Source of the DNA: JBAZOO01 sp041648735
GTDB taxonomy: Bacteria; Verrucomicrobiota; Lentisphaeria; Oligosphaerales; CAITYL01
Length of the DNA: 64,000 nt
Direction: 5' to 3'
Assembly (NCBI GenBank): GCA_041648735.1
Contig: JBAZOO010000014.1
Location: 27,836-91,835 of the forward strand
The position numbers were made by a program, and so were the translations under genes. Every line of letters starts with the position of its first letter. Positions within the stretch are counted from its first letter, which is position 1. This document shows positions 14,271-22,714 of the stretch, piece by piece. Under the pieces are notes generated by a model. That model was given only the letters and a program-made list of their open reading frames with translations, was not told the origin of the DNA and did no database searches.

Positions 14271-14738
14271 TCAGGTCTCCTTCCCGGTCGTTTCGAGCAC
14301 CTCTCCCCGGGTGTCCACTGCGTCCACCCGGTCGGCGCCCAAGGTCTTCTTCAACTCCGTCAGATCCATCCCCGGCTGGTCCCCAGCCCCGGCGGGCACG
14401 TTGCGCTGGAGGTAGGCCTGAGCCAACAGCTTGCCCAGCCCCTGCGCCTCCCCCACCAGGTGGTCGAGCCGGATCTGCGTCTGCTGGAACTCCTTCTTCA
14501 GATCCAGCAACCGACGGCTCACTCGCTCGATCTCCCCGCTCACGCCCACGAACCGGGCGGCCGTCGACCGCTCGAACGGATCGGCCGGCAGGTTCTCCCC
14601 CTGCAGCAGCTTCTGCAGGTAGCCGGTCGCCGCCTCCGGCGCCACGGGGTGCGGGCTCGAGGCAGCCGGTGGCAACCGGGAGACGGGTGCCAGCTTCCGG
14701 TTGAGCTCGCGCGAGATCTTCTTCTTGCTCCTGTTCAT
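14271..14738 (-). CDS. Hypothetical coiled-coil protein downstream of the tail fibre
   Basis: 155 residues. The N-terminus is basic (MNRSKKKISRELNRK), the middle is a long amphipathic helix (GEIERVSRRLLDLKKEFQQ, then TQIRLDHLVGEAQGLGKLLA), and the rest has no motif. Its stop is two bases from the holin candidate's start. It could be a tail-fibre assembly factor or a late unknown. I do not recognise a family. Confidence 0.6.
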   Translation of the reverse strand: MNRSKKKISRELNRKLAPVSRLPPAASSPHPVAPEAATGYLQKLLQGENLPADPFERSTAARFVGVSGEIERVSRRLLDLKKEFQQTQIRLDHLVGEAQGLGKLLAQAYLQRNVPAGAGDQPGMDLTELKKTLGADRVDAVDTRGEVLETTGKET

Positions 14739-14750
14739 TCGGACCCCCTT

Positions 14751-14767
14751 GCCGGCCGAAGGCCGGC
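14751..14767 (-). terminator. Short GC hairpin after the tail-fibre gene
   Basis: GCCGGCC-GAA-GGCCGGC forms a perfect seven-pair stem in the 30-bp spacer between the fibre gene and the next gene. No U-tract. It overlaps the space used for the downstream start signal, so it may affect that gene's translation. Confidence 0.35.
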
Positions 14768-14768
14768 G

Positions 14769-16790
14769 TCAGTTGACATCGAAGAACGGCACGTACCGCG
14801 CGGTGCCGTTGACGTAGATCTTCAGGAACCCCGTGGTGTCGTTGGCCCCGGCGGCCACCGCGAACTTGATGGTGCCGGTGCCTCCGCCAGCGGCCCCCAG
14901 GGTGAAGTCATTGCACAACCCCACATCCAGGGGATCCACGGGTGGGCCAGGATCAAGACTGATAGCCAAGAGGGCTTCGACTTTCACTTCTTGGGTGGCA
15001 CGCATCGTGATGTAATCCACGGTATGCTGTAAGGCACCCCCACCCCTGGTGATGAACTCGATCCCCCGCCCAGCGATAAGCATGGCCCCGGTACTGTCCC
15101 CGCATCCGATGGCCAGAATCGAGTTGTCCCCCGTTCCTTTTCTGGACCAAATCCCCCACATGGAGCACTCAGGATCGATCGTGGGGTCGTCGTCCTCCAA
15201 CCGAAGAATAGGATTCACTCCCGTGATCTGCGCCGCCGGATTCCACGTCGCTGGGTACCCGCTGTCCACCTCCGTCGTGAGCCCCCCGCGGATGTAGAGC
15301 ATGGCGCTCCCGGCGGTCACGCCAGACCGATCGATCCCCAGAAGGTCGAACAGCCCAGCTCCAGCGTCCGTGCCTCCCTGGAGAACGAGCTCACCCGACG
15401 CGCCGATCACCCACTGCCAGAACCGGTTGTTCGCCGCGGCTGCGCCGCCGTAAATCCTGGAATAGGCCGTGGCCGCCGCCTCGATGTCCAGCAGATCGGT
15501 CAGGAACAGTTCCTTCCAGCGCAGGAGATCCGTCCCCAGCGAGTAAGTCCCGGTCGGGTTGGAGGTCAGGTTGGAGGTTACCACGCCGGTGAGCTCCAGG
15601 GTCACCCCGAACAACCCACCCAACGCGATCACGTCGTTCCCAGCCTGGATGTCCCGGTCCGCCAGGATGTCCTTGCTGACCCGCAGGAACTCCCACCGAC
15701 GGGCGGCCGTCCCGCAGCTCTCCGTGTCGTCCGTCGCGGGCTTCAGGTCGCCGATTACCCCGTGGCCGTCCACCTGGTTGAGGTCCAGATCGTCCAGGAA
15801 CGCAGTCCCCCACCGGAGGCCGGAGCCGGCCATGCCCAACGACTTTCCGGCCGTCCCCGGGCCCAACGCCCCTGTCTCCACCTCCAGCTCGACCACCCCA
15901 CCGACCACAAAATGGTACCAGTCGTCCCCGCGGGTGAAATCCAGGTAGTCGGTCGCATTGAAGTAGATCCGCGGCTGCGCGGCCAGTGCCAGGCTCAACC
16001 TGAAGTTGGCATCCCCCACGGCGAGCTCATCTTCCACCGGCGCTGCGTCGAACCCGATGTTCATGCCACCGATGTCCCGTTCCCACCACCGCCGCAGACC
16101 GCGCCCCTTGATGTCCTCCAGACACTGGCGGACGGCCGCGCTGAACATCTGCAGGTCACCCACCCCATAGGTCGCCCGGTCCACACTCCTGTCCGCGAAC
16201 ACACCTCCCCCATCCACGCTCCATCCGCTCCGGTAAGCAACGGAGGGATCGCCCTCGAAGAAAAACGGGCGCATGTCCGTGATCACCATGGTCGCCTGGT
16301 CGACCTCGCCGATCAGCAACCACTCGGCCCCCGGGCTGCCCGCTTCCACTCGGACTGACCAGTTGGCCGTCCACCTGCTGTTCACCGCCTGGCTGTACTC
16401 GCTGCCGCCCCCGCTGGGATCCCAGAAGGCCCGGCTCTCCAGCCCCCCCTGCACGCGCTCGAACCGGATGTACACCTCGTACGTGCCAGGCGCGTAGGCA
16501 TTCAGATCGACGGTTTTCGTCAGGTCCCCGTCGGTGGTAATCAGCCCGTACTCGACCACCCCGTCCACCCGGGTGCCCAACAGTCCACGGCCGCGCGCCA
16601 CCTGCAACTGCTTGGCCGCCGGGTTCGTCATGGCGAACCCGCTGAGCACCCACAGGCGCTGCCGCGCCGGGTTCGTCAGCGGGGCGTCCACCACCTGCCC
16701 GAGCTGGGTGCGCAGCAGGTCGTCCGCCAGGGCATCCATGTCCAGCAGGTCCGCCCGCTCCAACGACTGAAATCGCACGCTCTCCCGCAT
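14769..16790 (-). CDS. Tail fibre-like protein
   Basis: 673 residues with an AGGAGA site before the ATG. Beta-rich sequence with repeated hydrophobic-Gly patterns in the second half (DRDIQAGNDVIALGGLFGVT, LTSNPTGTYSLGTDLLRWKE) is typical of phage fibre shafts that repeat a label per image segment. The N-terminal ~100 residues (QSLERADLLDMDALADDLLR and following) look like the baseplate-attachment part. The C-terminal GTIKFAVAAGANDTTGFLKI YVNGTARYVPFF may be the receptor-proximal tip. Adsorption to the host surface is the likely role. It lies directly after the 849-residue baseplate/tail protein. Confidence 0.7.
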   Translation of the reverse strand: MRESVRFQSLERADLLDMDALADDLLRTQLGQVVDAPLTNPARQRLWVLSGFAMTNPAAKQLQVARGRGLLGTRVDGVVEYGLITTDGDLTKTVDLNAYAPGTYEVYIRFERVQGGLESRAFWDPSGGGSEYSQAVNSRWTANWSVRVEAGSPGAEWLLIGEVDQATMVITDMRPFFFEGDPSVAYRSGWSVDGGGVFADRSVDRATYGVGDLQMFSAAVRQCLEDIKGRGLRRWWERDIGGMNIGFDAAPVEDELAVGDANFRLSLALAAQPRIYFNATDYLDFTRGDDWYHFVVGGVVELEVETGALGPGTAGKSLGMAGSGLRWGTAFLDDLDLNQVDGHGVIGDLKPATDDTESCGTAARRWEFLRVSKDILADRDIQAGNDVIALGGLFGVTLELTGVVTSNLTSNPTGTYSLGTDLLRWKELFLTDLLDIEAAATAYSRIYGGAAAANNRFWQWVIGASGELVLQGGTDAGAGLFDLLGIDRSGVTAGSAMLYIRGGLTTEVDSGYPATWNPAAQITGVNPILRLEDDDPTIDPECSMWGIWSRKGTGDNSILAIGCGDSTGAMLIAGRGIEFITRGGGALQHTVDYITMRATQEVKVEALLAISLDPGPPVDPLDVGLCNDFTLGAAGGGTGTIKFAVAAGANDTTGFLKIYVNGTARYVPFFDVN

Positions 16791-16799
16791 GGGCGTCTC

Positions 16800-19349
16800 C
16801 TAGATCATGGCCTCGAACCGGGGGATGATCCCGGCGGCCAGTAAGGGGTACAGGTAGGCATCGAGAAATCCGATCAGGTCGCTCAGGTAGAACGGCCAGT
16901 AAGTCCCCATCGGGTCGTTCTCCGTCTTCACCCCGGGCAGTAACTGCGCGCTCTTCACCTGGCCCTCGTGCACGACCATCAGTATGCCCGGGACGCTCCC
17001 GGTCTGTACAGCGATCGGCAGCGTGAGCACCCCGGCGGCCTCCACCCCGCAGTCCGAGCATTCGTAGGACACCGCATGCACGGCCATTCCGACCAGCGGT
17101 TCCACCACGAACGCGGGATCCATCCGCCAATCCAGATCGGGCTCGCTCGTGAATGCTGCGGCGGCCACGACGGCCACGCCCGTCCTCCGGGCATCCCTGG
17201 GGTTGTAGTTGAGCCCCGCGGGGTACTGAGTCCCGTAGGTTGCCAGATCGACCAGCGTCCCCTCTTCCAGCAGAGCGACGATCGTGTACGAGCCATCGTT
17301 CCCCAGCGCACTTCCGCTGATCACCAGCGTCTTCCCCAGGTCGTCCGGGTAGGTGAACGCCTCATGATCATCCACCGTCACCCTGGTGGGTGCCGCGCTG
17401 TCCACCGTCGCTCCCTCTGCGTGCAGCCTGCCCTCCAGCAAGACCGACCCGGGGATGACCTCGGAAGCCACTCGGCCCACGAAGTTGTTGTTCCCACCCT
17501 GCGCGTTCACCGCCCAGCTGTTGCGCAGGACGATCGTTTTCCCCACCTGCCCGGCGCCCAGCAGTAGCAGCGCGTCGTCGAACTGAGTCGGTGCTGCCCC
17601 TGGTGCGCCCAACCACTGCTGGGCCCAGTAGTCCATCGGGTTGTACGCTTTCGCGCCCAGTTGCCGAACGTCCACCTGCAGCCCGGCGGACGCGCCGACA
17701 AATCCGAAGCTCAGAACATCGGAGGGCAAGCCGGGGATGGGGAATCCGCCAGTGGTGTATCCACTCCTCCCCATGTACTGCCCGTCGTACCAGAGCTCCA
17801 GCCACTCTGGGTCGGTCCTCCGGATTTCCAGTTCGTGCCACTCGTCCATGCTCATCGTGAAATTCGCACCAGATCCACAAGTGACCGTGACGGTAGAAGC
17901 TCCGGCAGGTGTCAGGGAGATCAAAAATCTCCTCCACCCATCGTGGAAACTCAGCTGGAACTCGTCTCCCGGTACCCACACATGAACGGAGGGAACGCGC
18001 ACCAGCGCGTTCACCACCACCCGCGAAGTTTTTTCATCCGCGGTCCCCCCATGCTGCCATCCACGCCACCCCTGCAGGTAGCCCATTTCGTACAAGACAG
18101 TCCCCCCCGCGCTCAGCAGGGAAATGTGGGACCCAGCGGTCAGCAGAACGGCCGCTCCTTCCGGATCTGCCCCCGTGTACGTGAAGGGCACGATGGGGGG
18201 CCCCCCGGGGTACTCGAAATAGAAAGTCGCGCTGGGCAGGGCATTCCGGAAATCGAACAGAGCATTCAGATCGGCCGGCCGAGCGCTGTACACCCGATCG
18301 GGAGAGGCCGCCAGGGTCAGCCCAGTGCACGGCAGGTCCAAGGTCGCCCACTCCTCGGTCGTCATCCAGGCTTTCCCCGGGGCACCTGCGCTTGCCAGCA
18401 CGGCTGGGTCGATCCGGATGGTCACCCGGCACGGGTCCTTCACCAGGTCTTCGTAAATTTCGTAGTTCCCGGCGCCCACCAGGGCAGTCAACGCCTGCTC
18501 GAGCGCCCAGAGAGTCCCGCGCGGGCAGTAGGCGATCGCCCGGACCACCCCCCGGTACTGGGCGTCGGAGGTGAACATGCGCAACCTGGGGACCCCCAGA
18601 TTGCGTGCCAGCGTGGTCAGGTCCTCCCCCTCCGCTGTGTCCACCAGGAATCCCCGGCGAGCCTTGTCCAGCGCGCTCCACTCCCGAGTCAGATCGGCCA
18701 CGGTCGACCCCAGCCTGTGCGCACACGCGGCGCCCGGGGTGACCACCCCGGCCCGAACGTGGGAGATGCCGGTGAAAGCCGTGGGGGTGATGCCCGTGTA
18801 CTCGTAGACCACCCCGTCCACCCCGACTTCCCCGGCCGCCGGCCAGTCCAGGGTGGTCTCCACGAACAAATTGCCATCCCCGGCGGCAACCTCGGCCGTC
18901 AGCCTGGTCTGTCGGTACCCGCCCACCTCCGCGAGCTCCTCACCGATGATCCCCGTGATCACTTCCAGCGGGGGGAGGTACTCGGTTTCGGCCGACCAGG
19001 CAGGGATCACGGGGGCGACGAACACGATGAAGGTGACCACCATCGGGTTCCCCGCGACGTCCGTCAGCCCCGGATCCACGTCCAGCTGGTATCCCTCCCC
19101 GGACGAAAGATAGGGGGCCACCCACAGGTCGACGTACGTGGGGTTCACCCCAGGGCCCGGGAGGGCGGCCACCACCGCGACAGGCACACCCGGGCCCGTC
19201 GGGGTGATCAGGTAGCTGGCCGCCGCCTGGAACAGCGCGTCCGAGGTCATGGGCTCGTCGAAAACCAGGCGGACGACCCCGCTGACCGGGAATTCTACGG
19301 AATCCGGGGAGGGGCCCGCACCTGCGCCAATCCATCCACCGCCCATCAC
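16800..19349 (-). CDS. Large tail protein with Ig-like, tail protein I-like and lectin-like regions
   Basis: 849 residues, starting at a GTG or ATG that overlaps the upstream stop. Residues ~20-120 form an SbsA/Big_5-type Ig domain (VVRLVFDEPMTSDALFQAA to TDVAGNPMVVTFIV). Residues ~190-330 (LDKARRGFLVDTAEGEDLTT, LARNLGVPRL, GTLWALEQALTALVG) look like a gpI-type tail protein that connects baseplate and fibres. Residues ~350-570 (FDFRNALPSATFYFEYPGG, FTMSMDEWHELEIRRTD, LELWYDGQYMG) look like a concanavalin-type lectin fold for sugar binding. The rest is a beta-rich carrier. It sits between baseplate genes and fibre and probably links them. Confidence 0.7.
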   Translation of the reverse strand: MMGGGWIGAGAGPSPDSVEFPVSGVVRLVFDEPMTSDALFQAAASYLITPTGPGVPVAVVAALPGPGVNPTYVDLWVAPYLSSGEGYQLDVDPGLTDVAGNPMVVTFIVFVAPVIPAWSAETEYLPPLEVITGIIGEELAEVGGYRQTRLTAEVAAGDGNLFVETTLDWPAAGEVGVDGVVYEYTGITPTAFTGISHVRAGVVTPGAACAHRLGSTVADLTREWSALDKARRGFLVDTAEGEDLTTLARNLGVPRLRMFTSDAQYRGVVRAIAYCPRGTLWALEQALTALVGAGNYEIYEDLVKDPCRVTIRIDPAVLASAGAPGKAWMTTEEWATLDLPCTGLTLAASPDRVYSARPADLNALFDFRNALPSATFYFEYPGGPPIVPFTYTGADPEGAAVLLTAGSHISLLSAGGTVLYEMGYLQGWRGWQHGGTADEKTSRVVVNALVRVPSVHVWVPGDEFQLSFHDGWRRFLISLTPAGASTVTVTCGSGANFTMSMDEWHELEIRRTDPEWLELWYDGQYMGRSGYTTGGFPIPGLPSDVLSFGFVGASAGLQVDVRQLGAKAYNPMDYWAQQWLGAPGAAPTQFDDALLLLGAGQVGKTIVLRNSWAVNAQGGNNNFVGRVASEVIPGSVLLEGRLHAEGATVDSAAPTRVTVDDHEAFTYPDDLGKTLVISGSALGNDGSYTIVALLEEGTLVDLATYGTQYPAGLNYNPRDARRTGVAVVAAAAFTSEPDLDWRMDPAFVVEPLVGMAVHAVSYECSDCGVEAAGVLTLPIAVQTGSVPGILMVVHEGQVKSAQLLPGVKTENDPMGTYWPFYLSDLIGFLDAYLYPLLAAGIIPRFEAMI

Positions 19350-19738
19350 GCCGCCTCGATTCGGTTGAGGGTCAGGAGATAGTTCTCCCCGGTCTTCTGC
19401 TCATCGATCGTCAGGTCCACGTATTCAGGATTCAGGTGGATGGACGCGGGCTCCGGGGCGACCGCGTGCACGGTCAGCGCCGGGGTGATCGTGTAGTTGT
19501 CCGGATTGGAGAGCGCGCTGTTTCGCACCGCGGGCGAGGTGAAGGCCACCCGGACGTGCGTCGGATCGATCACCGTCACGGAAGCCAGTCCCGGGCTGAG
19601 TCCAGTGGGAGGCGTGTAAATCAAGTCTGCCACTTCAGGGAACAACCCTTGCTGCGTATCGACGTCGTGGATCAAAACCGCCGCACCGAAGTCGGCTTCG
19701 ATCTCGTCGATAAGCCAACAGTTAGGGAAAACGGCCAT
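19346..19738 (-). CDS. Single Ig-like domain tail protein
   Basis: 130 residues. The sequence ASVTVIDPTHVRVAFTSPAV ... YTITPALTVHAVAPEP ... LNPEYVDLTIDEQKTGENY LLTL closely parallels the N-terminal Ig-like domain of the adjoining 849-residue tail protein (NPTYVDLWVAPYLSSGEGYQ LDV). It looks like a stand-alone copy of that domain made by duplication. The stop overlaps the next start, so both are co-translated. A structural role in the baseplate or fibre network is likely. Confidence 0.65.
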   Translation of the reverse strand: MAVFPNCWLIDEIEADFGAAVLIHDVDTQQGLFPEVADLIYTPPTGLSPGLASVTVIDPTHVRVAFTSPAVRNSALSNPDNYTITPALTVHAVAPEPASIHLNPEYVDLTIDEQKTGENYLLTLNRIEAA

Positions 19739-19746
19739 CAGCTACC

Positions 19747-20862
19747 TCACACATACGCCCCGGGGCCAATCGCCACGCACCACCCAGACCCAGCGAGAGA
19801 GACCGACGGGAACACCCACCATTGGTTGGTGGCGTCAGCCTCAATCTGCATGATGTCCCCATCCGCCTGCGTGCCGTTTCCGAAGATCCTCACGTGCTGC
19901 ATCTTCCCGCGGTACTCCTGAAACGCAGCCCCGGTCATCTTCTGATAGCCTTGGAACCCAGGATAGTACCCGGAATAGTCCGGGTCATTCGCGGCCTCAG
20001 TCAGCTGCGAACCGAGCCACGCCGTCTGCCCCGTCTGACCGGTCGCGGAAGTCCAACTCATGCCACGGGTGTGCACCCAGTAAGACGACGATGAGACCAC
20101 CATTTCCAAAGTCACGTACTCAGGCTGGGGGTCCAACCCCACCAAAGATCCGATCGCAATGTCCCCCGTGATCCCCGTGAAGGTGATGGTGCTTGCGGTC
20201 ACGGCATCGACGTTCACCAGCTGGGGATCACGGCTCTGAAGCGCCACGCCGTCCGGCGTCTGGTTCACCAACCAGACCTTCTGGTTCACCTGCAAGTTGG
20301 CGGTCAGATCTCGGTCCACGTCGATGGTCTGCGTCGCGCCCCCACCGACGGCGATGGCCTCCGTCGTGCGACAGATCCCGTTGATGCGCGTCGAGTACGG
20401 CCGGATGGTCTGCCCCACCGAGAATGCCCGCCAGACTCCCCCTTGCACGTACACCATGGCGAACTCGTACTCGTTGACCACAATCCACCAGTCGAGCGCC
20501 TGCGTGTCGTTGACCGCGCTGAGCAGCGAGGTCCCGCACTCACGGTGCCCAGTGCCTGATGTGGGGGACCAGTCCTGGTACACCTTCACCGTGATCGTCG
20601 CCCCCGCAGCGGTCTGGGTCAGCCGGAGCCAGATATCGGCGTCGCCCTCCCCGGCCACGAGGTTCCGATCTCCGACCGAATGGTACACGTAGTCCTGCGA
20701 CCCGCCCACCGCCGAGATCACCTGCGCTTCGGTCCACGCCTGGATACCCCCGGACAGAAACGCCGTGAGAGACGACTGGATGAGGTCGAACAGGGCATCG
20801 CGGTTGCCGCCTCCGGAGACCGGGATCGTCCCTTTGGTGGCTGTCGGGGTCGAACGGGCCAT
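19747..20862 (-). CDS. Tail/baseplate structural protein
   Basis: 371 residues, beta-rich, with no catalytic motif. The N-terminus is ARSTPTATKGTIPVSGGGNR then ALFDLIQSSLTAFL. The middle reads ITVKVYQDWSPTSGTGHREC and WWIVVNEYEFAMVYVQGGVW. The C-terminus carries FGNGTQADGDIMQIEADATNQ WWVFPSVS. It resembles phage virion proteins with carbohydrate-module-like beta sandwiches. It lies between two small TIG/Ig-like proteins in the baseplate-fibre block. The precise role is unknown. Confidence 0.6.
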   Translation of the reverse strand: MARSTPTATKGTIPVSGGGNRDALFDLIQSSLTAFLSGGIQAWTEAQVISAVGGSQDYVYHSVGDRNLVAGEGDADIWLRLTQTAAGATITVKVYQDWSPTSGTGHRECGTSLLSAVNDTQALDWWIVVNEYEFAMVYVQGGVWRAFSVGQTIRPYSTRINGICRTTEAIAVGGGATQTIDVDRDLTANLQVNQKVWLVNQTPDGVALQSRDPQLVNVDAVTASTITFTGITGDIAIGSLVGLDPQPEYVTLEMVVSSSSYWVHTRGMSWTSATGQTGQTAWLGSQLTEAANDPDYSGYYPGFQGYQKMTGAAFQEYRGKMQHVRIFGNGTQADGDIMQIEADATNQWWVFPSVSLAGSGWCVAIGPGAYV

Positions 20863-20877
20863 GGGAACCTCCTCCGG

Positions 20878-21276
20878 TCAGGCCTGCTGATCGATGGACC
20901 GAGCGCCCATCCGGTAGTAACTGGGGAGCACCTGCCGAATCCCCCAAACGCTGTTCCAGAACTGGCGAGCGGCCACGGTCAGCGCAGCGGCCAGCGCGTG
21001 CTGTTCGGCCGTCACCTGGTCGACCACCAGCACGTCCACCACCGACCCGGGCTCGAGCAACGGGGTGTACGCGCGCAAGGTCGTCGCGTTCACCGGATGG
21101 CAATCCGCCCCCTGGCCGGCCACGCCGGAATGGCATTCTGGGTCAGCCGTCGTGCCCAGCGGGCCCAGGTGCACCCGGTAGGTGGCCCCGAGCTCGAAGG
21201 TGCCCGTCAGGGTGATCAACCGCCCCCCGTCTTCGGGAACCTCCACCGGATCCACGCTGGTGAGCACAAACGGCAT
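20878..21276 (-). CDS. Small IPT/TIG-like tail protein
   Basis: 132 residues. The first ~90 residues (VLTSVDPVEVPEDGGRLITL, TGTFELGATYRVHLG, TLRAYTPLLEPGSVVDVLVV) have the pattern of an IPT/TIG immunoglobulin-like fold: Pro-x-x-Gly-G, then ITL-x-G. A helical tail (RQFWNSVWGIRQVLPSYYRM) may dock onto neighbours. It is directly downstream of baseplate J and probably part of the baseplate periphery. Confidence 0.6.
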   Translation of the reverse strand: MPFVLTSVDPVEVPEDGGRLITLTGTFELGATYRVHLGPLGTTADPECHSGVAGQGADCHPVNATTLRAYTPLLEPGSVVDVLVVDQVTAEQHALAAALTVAARQFWNSVWGIRQVLPSYYRMGARSIDQQA

Positions 21277-21285
21277 TCGTCCTCC

Positions 21286-22710
21286 TCAGCTGACGACCAC
21301 ATTCACCGGGGTGGTGCGCGCCAACTGGTCATCCAACAGGATCACATCAGCGATGGGAGCGACGATCCGCACGTTCGCCACACCACGGATCCCCATGGCC
21401 TTCGCCATGATCTCCGCCAGCAGCACGTCCCCGCTGATCCCCAGGCTGTTCACGTAACTGACCAGCGCGTCCTGCACGTTCGTCCGAACTTCCGTGTCGT
21501 CGTACCCCTCTCGGATGGTCAGCAGGACCTCCATGTTCTGGATGAGCACCTGCGGGACCCCGACGGTCACCATCACGCCGGCAGCGCGCACTCCCGGGTA
21601 GTTCACCCGGTCCAGCGGGTCGCCGTCGACGATCTTCTGCGCGAGCGCGATCAGCCCGGTGTAGAACGTGTAGTTCGCCAGCACCTGCTCCCCGTTCACC
21701 AGCGGGGGATCGAAGTCGACCTGGCCACTCGCCGGGTTCAGCCAGAAATCGCCACCGGCGCCCACGTCCCGGACGAGCACCCCACGGGTGGTGCTGGTGA
21801 GCACGGGAGCCACCGAGTCCTTGACCGCCGGGTGGTCGAGGAAAAGCGTCACCTCCCCACCGACTGCGCCGTCGCCCCCTGGGGGCCCTCCCAACCCCTC
21901 GGTCATCACCTCGCCGACCACCGAGTCCGAGCTCTCCGCCGATCCCGTCCCGTCGTCCACGTACAGGTCGACGTAACCGGGGGTCTCCGGATACTCCACC
22001 GCGTGCGCGTAGCGGACGACCGCACCCTCCCCCGTGGTAGCCCCCAGCACCCAGCTCTCGAGCGCTCCGAGGGTGGAGCGTCCGAGGCTGGCGATGTAGG
22101 TGCGCACGCGCGATCGCAGGGAATCGTCCGACTCCGCGTTCTCCCCGAGCACCGTGGCTGACGGGTTGGTCACCTCATCCACGCCCGCGGGCTTGCTGGC
22201 GAAGGCCACCAGCATGTTCGGATCCACGTTCCCGTCCAGGCCAGCCACTTCCGCTACCGCCGGAACCAGCCCGCTGTCGCGACCTACGCCGTGGCCAGGG
22301 ATCTGCTCCGGACTCAGCGCCGTGATCTGCCCGATCGCGGTGGTCACGAAGTACACCCCGCTCGCAGTGCGCACGCGCGTCCCCGCCGCGATGGTCGTCA
22401 CCCCGATCACTCCCCGGCGGCTGAACACCAGGTTCCCGGATGCCTTCACCGCCTGCACACGCACAATCTCCCCGTTGGAGATCTCGCGCACACGCGCGTC
22501 CAGGTCGTCCCCCACCGCCTTGTCCAGGTCGAACAGCTCCCGCAGCAACCCCACCTGGTAGTACAGCTCATCCAGCGCCCGGGCGCTGGCTGCCAGGAGA
22601 TGCTTGACGGCCGCGGAGTCCGCCACGTCGGACAGACGGGTGCGCGCCACCAACTTGGCGATCATGCCCGCCAGAATCTGCTCCTGCCGCTTGATGGTGA
22701 ACCTGGCCAT
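21286..22710 (-). CDS. Baseplate J-like protein
   Basis: 474 residues. Conserved features of the baseplate_J family are visible: an N-terminal helix bundle (LASARALDELYYQVGLLREL-like), RRGVIGVTTIAAGTRVRTAS GVYF, the loop AGLDGNVDPNMLVAF, and NAESDDSLRSRVRTYIASLG RSTLGALESWVLGA, the most diagnostic stretch. The C-terminal part (DGDPLDRVNYPGVRAAGVMV) completes the domain. It forms wedges of the contractile-tail baseplate. Its presence with sheath and gp25 identifies a myovirus-type tail. Confidence 0.88.
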   Translation of the reverse strand: MARFTIKRQEQILAGMIAKLVARTRLSDVADSAAVKHLLAASARALDELYYQVGLLRELFDLDKAVGDDLDARVREISNGEIVRVQAVKASGNLVFSRRGVIGVTTIAAGTRVRTASGVYFVTTAIGQITALSPEQIPGHGVGRDSGLVPAVAEVAGLDGNVDPNMLVAFASKPAGVDEVTNPSATVLGENAESDDSLRSRVRTYIASLGRSTLGALESWVLGATTGEGAVVRYAHAVEYPETPGYVDLYVDDGTGSAESSDSVVGEVMTEGLGGPPGGDGAVGGEVTLFLDHPAVKDSVAPVLTSTTRGVLVRDVGAGGDFWLNPASGQVDFDPPLVNGEQVLANYTFYTGLIALAQKIVDGDPLDRVNYPGVRAAGVMVTVGVPQVLIQNMEVLLTIREGYDDTEVRTNVQDALVSYVNSLGISGDVLLAEIMAKAMGIRGVANVRIVAPIADVILLDDQLARTTPVNVVVS

Positions 22711-22714
22711 CCTG

